NCBI RefSeq assembly: GCF_002091635.1
Contig: NZ_BDAC01000006.1
Coordinates: 124,001-188,000, forward strand
Origin: Pseudomonas indica NBRC 103045
GTDB lineage: Bacteria > Pseudomonadota > Gammaproteobacteria > Pseudomonadales > Pseudomonadaceae
Direction of reading: 5' to 3'
Length of the DNA: 64,000 bases
The notes below the pieces were generated by a model. It had not been told where the DNA came from. It saw only the letters and a program-made list of their open reading frames with translations, and ran no database searches. Of this stretch, positions 48,998 through 58,113 are shown piece after piece (position 1 is the first letter of the stretch; every line of letters begins with the position of its first letter). Both the position numbers and the translations under genes were made by a program.

Positions 48998-51136
48998 TCA
49001 CACCTTGAACTGATTGATCAACCGGCGCTGCTGCTCGGCCAGTTTGGTCAGTTCGGCGCTGGCCTGGCTGGATTCGTCGGCGCCGCCGGCGACTTCCTGG
49101 GCCACCTGGCCGATGGTGGTGACGTTGCGATTGATGTCCTCGGCGACCGCGCTTTGCTCTTCGGCGGCGCTGGCGATCTGGGTGTTCATGTCGTTGATCA
49201 CCGAAACCGCCTCGGTGATCGATGCCAGTGCCTGCGCTGCCTCGGCGGCCTGTTGCACGCTGTCGTCGGTGCGCGCCTGGCTGTTCTCCATCACGCTGAC
49301 CACGTCGCGGGTGCCGTTCTGCAACTGCTGGATCATGGTCTGGATTTCTTCGGTGGCCTGTTGGGTCTTCTGCGCCAGGTTGCGCACCTCGTCGGCGACC
49401 ACGGCGAAGCCGCGTCCCTGTTCGCCGGCCCGCGCCGCCTCGATGGCGGCGTTGAGGGCGAGCAGGTTGGTCTGCTCGGCGATGCTGCGGATGGTCACCA
49501 GGATGGCGTTGATATTCTCGCTGTCCTTGGCCAGGCTCTGCACCACGCCGACGGCGCGGCCAATCTCGTTGGCCAGGGCGGTGATCGCCTCGGAGGTGCT
49601 CTGCACGATGCGCTTGCCCTCGTTGGCCGCCTGGTCGGCATGGTTGGCCGCTTCCGCCGCGTGAGTGGCGTTGCGCGCCACATCCTGGGCGGTGGCGGTC
49701 ATTTCGTGCACGGCGGTGGCGACCAGTTCTATCTCGGCCAGTTGCTTCTGCACACCCTGGTTGGTGCGGATGGCGATGTCGGCGGTGTACTCCGAGGAGT
49801 CGCTGACTTTCTGCACCGAGGTGACGACCTGGCCGATCATCGTCTGCAGCTTGGCGAGGAAGGTATTGAAGCCTTTGGCGATCTGCCCGAGTTCGTCGGC
49901 GCGATCGACCTCCAGGCGACGGGTCAGGTCGCCTTCGCCCTGGGCGATGTCGTCCAGCATGACCACCATCTGCCGCAGTGGCCGGGCGATCCCGTAGCCG
50001 ACGAACCAGATCGCCAGGAGGCCGATCACGGCGATCAGCAGGCCTACCAGGGCCATGCCCAGAACATTGGCGTCGTGCTGGGCGCTCAGCTCGCCCTGCA
50101 ACTGGTTCAGCTCGCTCATCACCGCTTCCAGCGGCAGTTGCAGCATGAGGGTCCAGCGGGCGCCGGTGTCGGCGATCTCGAAGGGCAGGAACAGCTCGAT
50201 GTGGCCGTGATCCTCGTCGATATCGTAGAGCGGCTGACCGGGGCTCAGGTGCTTCAGGTTGCCCAGTTCGTTGGCGTCGAGCACCTTGGAGACCGGTTCG
50301 CCGAGCAATTTGGTGTCGCGGGTGTAGGCGACCAGGCGGTCGTTGGACGCGATCAGCGCCATCTCGCCCGCTCCGTCATAGAGCTGGCGATCCGCCTGGT
50401 TGAGCAGGTCCTGGATGAAGTCGAGGGCGAGATCGGCACCGGCGATGCCGCGGAATTCGCCATCGACCAGGATCGGTGTGGTGAAGGAGGCCAGCATGAC
50501 CATCTTGCCGCCAACCTCGTAGGGAGCCGGGTCGATCACGCAGGACTTCTTGCGCTCTTTCGGACACAGGTAGTACTCGCCTTCGCGCACGCCGGTGGGC
50601 AGCAGGGTCTGGCTTTCCATGTAGCCGATGGCATCCACCCCCAGGCTGCCGTCGGCGTTGCGGAACCACCAGGGCAGGAAACGGCCGCTGCCGTCGTAGC
50701 CGTTTTCCTTGACTCCCGCATGACTGGCGTCGTCGTTGTCGAAGGCATTGGGCTCCCAGCCAATGTAGCTGCCGAGCAGTTTGGGATTGCCCGCGGTGGT
50801 CTCCCTGACCAGGTTGGACAGCTCTTCCCGGCTCATGCTCAGCAGTGGGTTGCCGGTGGCGTCGCGCTTGCCGAGCATGGCATTGACCCGCGCCAGCCCG
50901 GCGGTGACCAGCAGCGGCATTTCCAGCTCGCGCTGGATCTGGCTGGCCTGTGCCTGGGTCAGGGTGACCAGTCGCTCGTTGATCAATTTCTCCAGCAGGC
51001 TGCGGGTCCGCTCTTCCACCAGCACCTGGGTCCGCGCCCCAGAGAGCAGCGAATACAGCACCAGCGCCGCCACGACAGCGAGGACGCTGACACCAGCCAG
51101 CGCCGCGATGGAAAACTGGATCGACTTGAATTTCAT
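48998..51136 (-). CDS. Methyl-accepting chemotaxis protein with dCACHE sensor
   Basis: 712 residues from ATG 51136 (GGAG upstream). The first membrane segment is about residues 6-30. The periplasmic double-Cache domain (about 45-340) has the ligand region [24 protein letters not shown] second membrane segment precedes a HAMP domain, and the signalling tip is [20 protein letters not shown] then [12 protein letters not shown]. The ligand is not clear from sequence; dCACHE receptors of Pseudomonas often bind amino acids or organic acids. Confidence 0.95.
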   Translation of the reverse strand: MKFKSIQFSIAALAGVSVLAVVAALVLYSLLSGARTQVLVEERTRSLLEKLINERLVTLTQAQASQIQRELEMPLLVTAGLARVNAMLGKRDATGNPLLSMSREELSNLVRETTAGNPKLLGSYIGWEPNAFDNDDASHAGVKENGYDGSGRFLPWWFRNADGSLGVDAIGYMESQTLLPTGVREGEYYLCPKERKKSCVIDPAPYEVGGKMVMLASFTTPILVDGEFRGIAGADLALDFIQDLLNQADRQLYDGAGEMALIASNDRLVAYTRDTKLLGEPVSKVLDANELGNLKHLSPGQPLYDIDEDHGHIELFLPFEIADTGARWTLMLQLPLEAVMSELNQLQGELSAQHDANVLGMALVGLLIAVIGLLAIWFVGYGIARPLRQMVVMLDDIAQGEGDLTRRLEVDRADELGQIAKGFNTFLAKLQTMIGQVVTSVQKVSDSSEYTADIAIRTNQGVQKQLAEIELVATAVHEMTATAQDVARNATHAAEAANHADQAANEGKRIVQSTSEAITALANEIGRAVGVVQSLAKDSENINAILVTIRSIAEQTNLLALNAAIEAARAGEQGRGFAVVADEVRNLAQKTQQATEEIQTMIQQLQNGTRDVVSVMENSQARTDDSVQQAAEAAQALASITEAVSVINDMNTQIASAAEEQSAVAEDINRNVTTIGQVAQEVAGGADESSQASAELTKLAEQQRRLINQFKV

Positions 51137-51383
51137 GGAAGCTCCAGGCAAAGAGGTCGCCCATCCTTGGGTATCGGCGGGTTATGGGGAAAACTTAGAA
51201 CCGTTTCACATTTGCTGCCCGGGACGGACTGTCGCCTTTGCCTCTTCCACGATGGAAAAGCGCAACGGGAAGAGGGCGACGCTTGTCTCAATAACGCGGT
51301 CGGCCCGGTATTCCACAAGGCGCGTTGTTGCCCGCCGACAGGGCTCGGCCTAGCATACGGGCCTCATTTGATGGAGAACCGAA

Positions 51384-52202
51384 ATGGCCAATTTGTTTCG
51401 TATCGCCGGCCTGACGACGGCCTTGCTGCTGGCAGGATGCCAAGCCGTGAACACCACCAGCGGCACCGCGGTAGGTGTCGAACGCAAGCAATACATGTTC
51501 AGCATGCTGTCGACCCAAGAGGTCAACCAGATGTACGCCCAGTCCTATCAGCAGACGCTGAGCGAAGCGTCGAGTAAGGGCGTACTGGACCAGAGCAGCG
51601 CCAATGCGAAGCGCCTGAACGGCATCGCCCAGCGGCTGATCGCCAAGGCGCCGCTGTTCCGCCCGGATGCCGCGCAGTGGCAGTGGCAAGTCGCGCTGAT
51701 CAAGAGCCCCGAGCTGAACGCCAGTTGCGGCCCCGGCGGCAAGATCATCTTCTACAGCGGCCTGATCGAGAAACTGCAGCTGACCGACGACGAGATCGCT
51801 GCGGTCATGGGCCACGAGATCGCCCACGCCCTGCGCGAGCACAGCCGTGAAGCGATGTCCAAGGCCTACGGCATCGAGATGGCCAAGCAGGGCGCTGGTG
51901 CGCTGCTCGGCCTCGGCCAGGACAGCCTGGCGCTGGCCGACACCGTGGTGCAATACAGCCTGACCCTGCCGAACAGCCGCGGCAACGAGAACGAGGCGGA
52001 CCTGATCGGCCTCGAGCTGGCCGCCCGCGCCGGCTACAACCCGAATGCCGCGATCAGCCTCTGGCAGAAGATGGCCAAGGCCAGCAACGGCGCGCCGCCG
52101 GAGTTCATGAGCACCCACCCGTCGTCCAGTTCGCGGATCGCCTCCCTGCAGGCGGCGATTCCCAAGGTGATGCCGCTCTACGAGCAGGCCAAGGGACGCT
52201 GA
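51384..52202 (+). CDS. M48 family metallopeptidase lipoprotein
   Basis: 272 residues. Lipobox LLLAGC gives Cys19. The zinc site is GHEIAHALREH (HExxH) with a distal Glu in ENEADLIGLELAARAGY. The protein is periplasmic, anchored to a membrane, LoiP/YcaL-like. Such enzymes cut misfolded outer-membrane proteins. GGAG precedes the ATG. Confidence 0.95.
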   Translation: MANLFRIAGLTTALLLAGCQAVNTTSGTAVGVERKQYMFSMLSTQEVNQMYAQSYQQTLSEASSKGVLDQSSANAKRLNGIAQRLIAKAPLFRPDAAQWQWQVALIKSPELNASCGPGGKIIFYSGLIEKLQLTDDEIAAVMGHEIAHALREHSREAMSKAYGIEMAKQGAGALLGLGQDSLALADTVVQYSLTLPNSRGNENEADLIGLELAARAGYNPNAAISLWQKMAKASNGAPPEFMSTHPSSSSRIASLQAAIPKVMPLYEQAKGR

Positions 52203-52311
52203 TCGTGTGACGCCCGGTGTGCCGCTGTGGAATGGACAGCGGCACGCCAGGCTGCTTGACTGCCCCGTCGAACCCTCGACGCGGCCTTTTCATCTGGCGC
52301 AAGGAGCTCCT

Positions 52312-53295
52312 GTGAAAATCGCCGTTATCGGAGCCACCGGCCTGCTCGGCCACCATGTGTCGCGCGCGGTGCGCGATGCCGGCCACGAGCTGGTGGTGGT
52401 GCATCGTTCCGCCTCGCGCATCGAGCGCCTCGAATACCTCGAGCCGGAATGCCGGTCCGCCGAACTGCTCGATCACCCGGCCCTGAGCCGGGCCCTGGAA
52501 GGGCTCGACGGGGCGATCTTCTGTGCCGGCCAGTACCCGCGCCGGCCGCGTCGCTGGCAGGAGGAGGTGGCCAGCGCGCTCGACCAGACCAACCATTTCT
52601 ACGCCGCCTGCCTCAGTGCGCAGGTGCCGCGCATTCTCTACGTCGGCGCCTCCATAGCCTTGCCGCGTCATCCCGAAGGACTACCCGGACATGAGGGGCT
52701 GTTCTACGAAGGCATGCCGCGCTGGCGCAACCCTTACCTGCTGTGCAAGTGGGCGCTCGACGAGCAGGCCCGTGAGCAGGCGCGCAACGGACTGCCGGTG
52801 GTGATCGGCATTCCCGGCATGACCCTCGGTGAGTTCGATATCGGCCCGAGTACCGGGCGCCTCATCACCGCCATCGGCGACGGCACCATGCGCTACTACG
52901 TACCGGGCCGGCGCAACCTGATCGATGCCGCCGATGCCGGTCGCGGCCTGCTGCTGGCGCTGGAAAAGGGACGGGTCGGCGAGCGCTACCTGCTCACGGG
53001 GCAAAACATCGAGGTGGGTGAGTTGACCGCGCGGATCGCGGCGAAGCTGGGCGTGCCGGCGCCGCAACCGATGCCCCTGGCCTTGGCCAAGGGCATCGCC
53101 GCGCTGGGGCGGCTGCGCTACCGGCTGACCGGGCGCGAGCCGCAGTTGAACGACACCACCATCGCGGTCATGGCCGGCGGGCAGTTTCTCGACGGCAGCA
53201 AGGCCCGCGAGGAGCTTGGTTTCGAAGCACGCATCCCGCTCGATGTGACCCTCGACCGGGCGATTGGTTGGTTTCGCGAGAACGGCTACCTCTGA
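52312..53295 (+). CDS. NAD-dependent epimerase/dehydratase family protein
   Basis: 327 residues from a GTG at 52312, with AAGGAG 5 bases upstream. Rossmann motif IAVIGATGLLGHHVSRAV; the YxxxK pair is in YLLCKWALDEQA. It is an extended SDR of the dihydroflavonol-reductase-like group. The substrate is unknown. It follows the M48 gene by 109 bases and is convergent with the ester cyclase gene. Confidence 0.9.
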   Translation: MKIAVIGATGLLGHHVSRAVRDAGHELVVVHRSASRIERLEYLEPECRSAELLDHPALSRALEGLDGAIFCAGQYPRRPRRWQEEVASALDQTNHFYAACLSAQVPRILYVGASIALPRHPEGLPGHEGLFYEGMPRWRNPYLLCKWALDEQAREQARNGLPVVIGIPGMTLGEFDIGPSTGRLITAIGDGTMRYYVPGRRNLIDAADAGRGLLLALEKGRVGERYLLTGQNIEVGELTARIAAKLGVPAPQPMPLALAKGIAALGRLRYRLTGREPQLNDTTIAVMAGGQFLDGSKAREELGFEARIPLDVTLDRAIGWFRENGYL

Positions 53296-53300
53296 GTCTT

Positions 53301-53744
53301 TTAGGGCAGGGCGATCTCGGCGAACCGCCTGTTCTCCAGGCCAAGCTGCGAGCGGAAGCTTTCCATGTCGAACATGGTGCAGATTTCCTGGATTTCGTTG
53401 GCCGGGGTCAGCGTCCAGAACGCCATGGCGGAAATGCTCAGCACCTTGTCGCTCGGCGGGTAGCCCAGGGCGGGCTTCTCGATGGTGCCGATCAGGGTGC
53501 TCCAGGTGACCACCTTGTAGCCCTCGGCGATGCATTCCTCGACCACGACTTCCAGGTCCGGCATGGCGCTGCGGATGTCCTGGATCATCTTCGCGTAGTC
53601 ATTGCTGCCCAGTGGGTTGCCGATGAAGGCGCTCTTGTAGAGGAAGTCCTTGCTGTGCAACTGCTCGGCCAGGGCCAGGCGGCCCTTGTTCCAGGACAGA
53701 TCGATATGGTGAAGGACGAGCTTCTTCCTGTCTTCCAGTGACAT
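53301..53744 (-). CDS. Ester cyclase (SnoaL-like, NTF2 fold) protein
   Basis: 147 residues, one NTF2-like cone. HHIDLSWNKGRLALAEQLHSKDFLYKSA and KVVTWSTLIGTI are typical of the SnoaL/ester-cyclase family. A strong AAAGGAG lies before the ATG. A perfect 11-bp inverted repeat 26 bases upstream (53770-53795) is a probable operator, although no regulator gene is adjacent. Confidence 0.85.
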   Translation of the reverse strand: MSLEDRKKLVLHHIDLSWNKGRLALAEQLHSKDFLYKSAFIGNPLGSNDYAKMIQDIRSAMPDLEVVVEECIAEGYKVVTWSTLIGTIEKPALGYPPSDKVLSISAMAFWTLTPANEIQEICTMFDMESFRSQLGLENRRFAEIALP

Positions 53745-53769
53745 CGCCTACTACTCCTTTCTGGCGCGC

Positions 53770-53795
53770 AAAGTGCGCAACGTCTTGCGCACTTT
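53770..53795. promoter_or_regulatory. Perfect 11-bp inverted repeat upstream of the ester cyclase
   Basis: AAAGTGCGCAA - CGTC - TTGCGCACTTT is perfect over 22 paired bases. Since it lies just upstream of the ribosome site and has no T-run, an operator or a leader hairpin is more likely than a terminator. Confidence 0.6.
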
Positions 53796-53897
53796 AGCAG
53801 CCGGCCGGGGAGCGGCATTGGCCGAAATGCCAGTATGTCTGTCAGAGCTATTACGATCTCGCAAGCTAGAGCCATGCAAGGCCTCGGCGGCCCCACG

Positions 53898-54035
53898 AAA
53901 ACAGGTCGGGCCGCGTAGGCGAGGAAGCGGCTGGGGTCGCATTCGACTTTACGAGCTGAGCAGTCCGACCGGGCTGGCGATCCAGCCTACGCGGCCCGAC
54001 CTGCGCGGCCCGACCTACGCGGCCCGACCTGTTTT
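53898..54035. repeat. 22-bp inverted repeat with 14-bp tandem units
   Basis: AAAACAGGTCGGGCCGCGTAGG (53898-53919) is the exact reverse complement of 54014-54035. The right arm is the third of three tandem 14-mers ACGCGGCCCGACCT (53989-54030; the middle one has G for A first). A local GGCTGG-CGAT-CCAGCC hairpin lies at 53972-53987. It is a composite palindromic element between the ester cyclase and GDT1 genes, which carries no gene. Confidence 0.7.
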
Positions 54036-54077
54036 CAACGCAGCAGGGCCGACGCGTAGCAGATCGTAGACAGGCTC

Positions 54078-54659
54078 TCAGATCAGCCCGCCCAGCGAAA
54101 GCGCCTGATAGCCCGCATAGAGGGCCAGGGCGGCGAAGGCAGCGGCGGCCAGGCGACGGATCAGTGTCAGCGGCAGGCGCTCGGCGGCGAAGTTGCCGGC
54201 CAGCACCACCGGCACGTTGGCGATCAGCATGCCCAGCGTGGTGCCGAGGACCACCAGGATGAAATGCGGGTATTGGGCGGCCAGCATCACCGTGGCGACC
54301 TGGGTCTTGTCACCCATCTCGGCAAGGAAAAAGGCGATCAGGGTGGTGAGGAAGGGGCCGTAGCGTTTCAGGCTGGAGTCCTCGTCGTCGTCCAGCTTGT
54401 CCGGGATCAGCGTCCAGATCGCCACCGCGGCGAAGCAGCCGGCGAGAATCGCGCTGAGTACGGCGGCGGAGAAGAAGCTCGCGACCCAGGCGCCCACCGC
54501 GCCGGCGGCGAAATGATTGGCCAGGGTAGCGGCGACGATCCCCCAGATGATGGGCCAGGGACGGCGGAAACGCGCGGCGAGCAGGAGAGCGAGCAGTTGC
54601 GTCTTGTCGCCGATTTCGGCCAGGGCAACGATCAAGGTGGGGACGAACAGGGATTCCAT
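54078..54659 (-). CDS. TMEM165/GDT1 family manganese exporter
   Basis: 193 residues from ATG 54659 (MESLFVPTLIVALAEIGDKTQLLALLL). It has two copies of the family motif E-x-G-D-K-T: EIGDKTQ and EMGDKTQ, each starting a three-helix unit. The family exports Mn2+ (and moves Ca2+ in eukaryotes). The leader holds a yybP-ykoY manganese riboswitch, which fits a role in Mn2+ efflux. A longer open frame upstream covers the riboswitch and is not coding. Confidence 0.93.
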   Translation of the reverse strand: MESLFVPTLIVALAEIGDKTQLLALLLAARFRRPWPIIWGIVAATLANHFAAGAVGAWVASFFSAAVLSAILAGCFAAVAIWTLIPDKLDDDEDSSLKRYGPFLTTLIAFFLAEMGDKTQVATVMLAAQYPHFILVVLGTTLGMLIANVPVVLAGNFAAERLPLTLIRRLAAAAFAALALYAGYQALSLGGLI

Positions 54660-54690
54660 CAGGCTTCCTAAGGGGCGGGTCGACTTTTCT

Positions 54691-54880
54691 CTATGACACG
54701 TACTACCTGCCCGCCCCGGGTCAGGTGAACGTGTCATAGGTCTTGTCAAACCGCCGGCCCGACTGCGCGGACCTTGGGTCGCAGCCGCCATGGTCTGTGG
54801 ACCAAGTATGTTGACGGCTGCCGGGCGGGCGCATTCACGGTCGATGCGCCCGCGGGAGACTACTCCCCTAGGACGGGGCG
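54691..54880 (-). promoter_or_regulatory. yybP-ykoY manganese riboswitch with expression platform
   Basis: On the minus strand the leader contains GGGGAGTAG (54862-54870), then a GC-rich arm (GGGCGCATCGACC...GAATGCGCCC), GTCAACATACTTGG (CAACATAC at 54806-54813), and GGCGGCTGCGACCCAAGGTCC. The two conserved loops are the Mn2+-binding signature of this riboswitch class. Downstream, a perfect 10-bp pair CTATGACACG / CGTGTCATAG (54691-54700, 54730-54739) lies just before the GDT1 start and could sequester translation or form the switch. Confidence 0.85.
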
Positions 54881-54936
54881 CATTGTGCCGAAGCGCTGCC
54901 CGCCGGGCAAGCCGAAAATCGTCCGGATGGTCGGGT

Positions 54937-55935
54937 TCAGCGCCGCGCGGCCCGGTAGATACGGAAGCCGTCGCCTTCGGCGAGGGTTCGGCAGGGGCCC
55001 AGGTGCTGCTCGATCAGCGGCGGGTACTTGAGGAAGCTGTTCGCCACCAGGCGCAGCTCGCCACCGGGGGCAAGATGCCGGACCGCCTGGCGCAGCAGGT
55101 GTTCGGTGGCCTGGTAGTCGGTGTGCACGCCCTGGTGGAACGGCGGATTGCTGAGGATCGCGGCCAGGCCCGAAGGCGCGGCGTCGATGCCGTCGCCAGC
55201 GATCACTTCGGCATCCAGGCCATTGGCGGAGAGGGTCAGGCTGCTGCTGGCGACGGCGAAGGCATCCACATCCAGCAGGGTCACGGGGTTATCTGGATAA
55301 TGCCGTTTCAGCACCGCCCCCAGCACGCCGGCGCCGCAGCCGAAGTCCAGCAGCGGGCCGCTCGGCAAGCCGTCCAGGTGTTCGAGCAGCAACGCGGTGC
55401 CGCGATCCAGGCGGCCGTGGCTGAACACGCCGGGCAGGCTGACCACGCTCAGCGGACCGTCGGCCAGGGACAGCTCGTAGCGTTGGGCGAGGCCATGCAG
55501 GTCGGGCGTGTCCGGTGCTCGCTCGACGGTGACTTGCCAGAGCTGGCAATGCCGCGCGCTGTCGAGTTTGCGAGGGGTGCCATAGTCCGCCAGCCGCTTG
55601 GACGCCCGCTCGATGCCACCGCGCTTTTCGCCGACCAGGAACAGCTCGCGACCGGCGAGGCGCGCGGCCAGGCTGTCCAGCAGGTAGTCGGCCAGTTCGC
55701 GGGACTTCGGCAGGAACAGCAGGGCGCGTTCGAACGCGCCTTCCGGTGGCGTCACGCCGAAGTGGCTGCGTCCGGCGAAACGTGCGGTCAGCGCCGCCTG
55801 TTCCCCGGCGTGCCAACTCCAGCCGTGGGCGGCGGGCAGGTGGCCGAGCAGGTCGTCGGCCGGCAGACCGGCCAGCAGCAGATCGCCGCCGAAATACTCG
55901 GGCTGGCGCAGCAGTACTTCGCTTCGCGGGTCCAT
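54937..55935 (-). CDS. rsmC: 16S rRNA (guanine-N2)-methyltransferase RsmC
   Basis: 332 residues from ATG 55935 ([15 protein letters not shown]). Two methyltransferase-like domains: an inactive N-terminal one, and a C-terminal one with SAM motif [15 protein letters not shown] and catalytic NPPF in [10 protein letters not shown]. It methylates G1207 of 16S rRNA in E. coli. It lies 32 bases after hprA on the same strand. Confidence 0.93.
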   Translation of the reverse strand: MDPRSEVLLRQPEYFGGDLLLAGLPADDLLGHLPAAHGWSWHAGEQAALTARFAGRSHFGVTPPEGAFERALLFLPKSRELADYLLDSLAARLAGRELFLVGEKRGGIERASKRLADYGTPRKLDSARHCQLWQVTVERAPDTPDLHGLAQRYELSLADGPLSVVSLPGVFSHGRLDRGTALLLEHLDGLPSGPLLDFGCGAGVLGAVLKRHYPDNPVTLLDVDAFAVASSSLTLSANGLDAEVIAGDGIDAAPSGLAAILSNPPFHQGVHTDYQATEHLLRQAVRHLAPGGELRLVANSFLKYPPLIEQHLGPCRTLAEGDGFRIYRAARR

Positions 55936-55966
55936 GGGCTCTCCTGACCTGAAAAAACGCCGAAGC

Positions 55967-56932
55967 TTAGCCGACCAGGCGCCGTGGCGCACCGGCGAAA
56001 TAGGCCGTGGCGTTCTCCGCCAGTTGGCCGACGATGCGCTGCCGCGCCTCGCGGCTGCCCCAGGCGCTGTGCGGGGTGACGATCAGCCGGGGGATATCCC
56101 CGGCGAGCAGGGGGTTGCCGTCCCTCGGTGGTTCCTGAGTCAGCACGTCGGTAGCGGCGCCGCCCAGGTGGCCGCGGCGCAGGGTGTCGGCCAGTGCCTG
56201 CTCGTCGACCAGACCGCCACGGGCGGTATTGATCAGAAATGCGTTGGGCTTCATCAGCGCCAGTTCGGCGGCGCCGATCAGGCCGCGGGTCTGCTCGGTC
56301 AGCGGGCAGTGCAGGGTCAGGGCATCGACTTGGGGCAGCAGTTCGTCCAGCGGTAGGCGGTCTTCCCGGGGCGGCCGGCCGGGCAACTGGCCGAGCAGCA
56401 CGCGCATGCCGAAGGCTTCGGCCAGCCGGGCCACCGCGCCGCCGAGTTCGCCGTGACCGAGCAGACCGAGGGTCTTGCCCTCCAATTCGACGATGGGGAA
56501 GTCGAGCAGGCAGAACTGCGCGGCCTGCTGCCAGCGGCCGGCACGCACGGCTGCCTGGTAATCGGGCAGGCGGGTCGCCAGGGCGAGGAGCAGCATCAGC
56601 GTGTGCTGGGCAACCGAGGGCGTGCCATAGCCCTGGCAGTTGCTGACCGTAATGCCGCGCTCGCGGGCAGCGATGAGATCGATATTGTTGGTGCCGGTGG
56701 CGGCGACCAGGATCAGTTTCAGCTCCGGGCAGACGGCCAGGGTCTCGGCATTCAGCGGCACCTTGTTGCTGATGGCCACCTGGGCGCCTTGCAGGCGCTC
56801 GACGACTTCGTCGGGCGTGCTGCCCGAATGCAGCACCAGTTCGTCGAAGGCCAGGCGGAGCGGGGCGAGGTCGAGATCGCCGAGATCGAGGGAGGCGTGA
56901 TCGAGGAAAACGGCGCGGCGGCTGTCGTTCAT
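55967..56932 (-). CDS. hprA: D-2-hydroxyacid dehydrogenase (glycerate/hydroxypyruvate type)
   Basis: 321 residues from ATG 56932. NAD site [17 protein letters not shown]; catalytic Arg in [10 protein letters not shown], Glu in [11 protein letters not shown], and His in [14 protein letters not shown]. The substrate is probably hydroxypyruvate or glyoxylate, as in HprA of the serine/glyoxylate route. The name is based on family and synteny. It is divergent from a LysE-type exporter. Confidence 0.88.
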   Translation of the reverse strand: MNDSRRAVFLDHASLDLGDLDLAPLRLAFDELVLHSGSTPDEVVERLQGAQVAISNKVPLNAETLAVCPELKLILVAATGTNNIDLIAARERGITVSNCQGYGTPSVAQHTLMLLLALATRLPDYQAAVRAGRWQQAAQFCLLDFPIVELEGKTLGLLGHGELGGAVARLAEAFGMRVLLGQLPGRPPREDRLPLDELLPQVDALTLHCPLTEQTRGLIGAAELALMKPNAFLINTARGGLVDEQALADTLRRGHLGGAATDVLTQEPPRDGNPLLAGDIPRLIVTPHSAWGSREARQRIVGQLAENATAYFAGAPRRLVG

Positions 56933-57008
56933 CAGCTGTACCTTTGTTCGCGGTAAAGGGAAGGCGTAAGGTAGCGAGCCTAACAGACCGCCTCTGGAGA
57001 ACTCTTCT

Positions 57009-57638
57009 ATGTACTGGACGGAATTTCTCACCGTCGCGTTGATCCATCTTCTCGCGGTGGCCAGCCCTGGGCCGGACTTCGCCATTGTCGTGCGCGAGAG
57101 CGTCGCCCATGGCCGCCGCGCCGGTGTCTGGACCGCCCTGGGTGTCGGTGCCGGCATCTTCGTCCATGTCGCCTATTCGCTGCTGGGGATCGGGCTGATC
57201 GTTTCCCAGTCCATCGTGCTGTTCAACGCCTTGAAATGGGTTGCCGCGGCCTATCTGCTGTACATTGGCATCAAGGCCTTGCGCGCCCGTCCGGCTGATC
57301 CCGCTGCCGCCGAGCTGCAAGCGGACGAGGCGACCCGTTCGTCCCGTGGCGCCTTCGTCACCGGTTTCGTGACCAACGGCTTGAATCCCAAGGCCACGCT
57401 GTTCTTCCTCTCGCTGTTCACCGTGGTGATCGATCCGCACACGCCGCTGGCGATCCAGGGTGGCTACGGCGTCTACCTGGCCGGCGCGACGGCGCTCTGG
57501 TTCTGCATGGTCGCCTGGCTGTTCAGCCAGCAGCGGGTGCGCGCCGGTTTCGCCCGCCTGGGGCACTGGTTCGACCGGATGATGGGCGCGGTACTGGTCG
57601 GCCTGGGAATCAAGCTGGCGTTCACCCAGCTTCGTTGA
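57009..57638 (+). CDS. LysE/RhtB family amino-acid exporter
   Basis: 209 residues, six membrane segments. The family motif VASPGPDFAIVVRESVAHGRRAG begins at residue 18, and FVTNGLNPKATLFFLSLF lies in the second half. Members export Lys, Thr, homoserine or related amino acids. GGAGA precedes the ATG. Confidence 0.93.
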   Translation: MYWTEFLTVALIHLLAVASPGPDFAIVVRESVAHGRRAGVWTALGVGAGIFVHVAYSLLGIGLIVSQSIVLFNALKWVAAAYLLYIGIKALRARPADPAAAELQADEATRSSRGAFVTGFVTNGLNPKATLFFLSLFTVVIDPHTPLAIQGGYGVYLAGATALWFCMVAWLFSQQRVRAGFARLGHWFDRMMGAVLVGLGIKLAFTQLR

Positions 57639-57658
57639 GTCACCGGCCCAAGCCGCGT

Positions 57659-58111
57659 TCACTGGCCGCCGCGTGCGGCCAGTTGCTTCTTCAGGATCGC
57701 CACGGCGGTGACGTCGTAGATCACCACGCACAGATGCTCGACTTCCCCCTTGGCACCTACCAGAGGGAGGAATGTGACGTTCTGGTACATGAAGTCTTCG
57801 TGGCCGGTGATCGGCTGGTAGTTCTTGAAATGCAGCAGGTAGGGGCGCTGTTCCCACAGGCTGAAGGCGCGGGTACCGAGTTGCAGCACGCTGTCCGCCT
57901 TGCGCCGGAACCAGGCCTCATCCACTTCGCCGAACAGCTCGAACAGCGTCTTGCCGTAGACCTGGCTCGGGCCCATGCCCGAGTGGTTCTCCATGAAGCT
58001 GTTCCACACTTCGACCCGGTACTGGCGATCCAGCACGATCACGCCGACGTCCAGGCACTGGACGATGTCGAGCAGCCAGTGGACTTCATCGATGTCGATC
58101 TGCGCAGCCAT
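57659..58111 (-). CDS. PAS domain protein
   Basis: 150 residues, a single PAS domain: LDVGVIVLDRQYRVEVWNSFMENHSGM, then a PAC-like end in EVEHLCVVIYDVTAVAILKK. It has no output domain. It lies three bases from the stop of the response-regulator gene, so it is translated with it. It may sense a ligand or redox state and pass it to the receiver-CheX protein by contact (inference). Confidence 0.88.
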   Translation of the reverse strand: MAAQIDIDEVHWLLDIVQCLDVGVIVLDRQYRVEVWNSFMENHSGMGPSQVYGKTLFELFGEVDEAWFRRKADSVLQLGTRAFSLWEQRPYLLHFKNYQPITGHEDFMYQNVTFLPLVGAKGEVEHLCVVIYDVTAVAILKKQLAARGGQ

Positions 58112-58113
58112 GG

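Noticed and set aside
49154-51577. An 807-codon plus-strand frame opposite the chemoreceptor
   Set aside because: Shadow frame; the chemoreceptor on the other strand has all its domains.
53989-54030. A CRISPR-like repeat array
   Set aside because: The three units are directly tandem 14-mers without spacers, and no cas gene is present.
54660-54791. A 44-residue N-terminal extension of the GDT1 protein
   Set aside because: It covers the riboswitch and the switch stem; the conserved protein begins at 54659.
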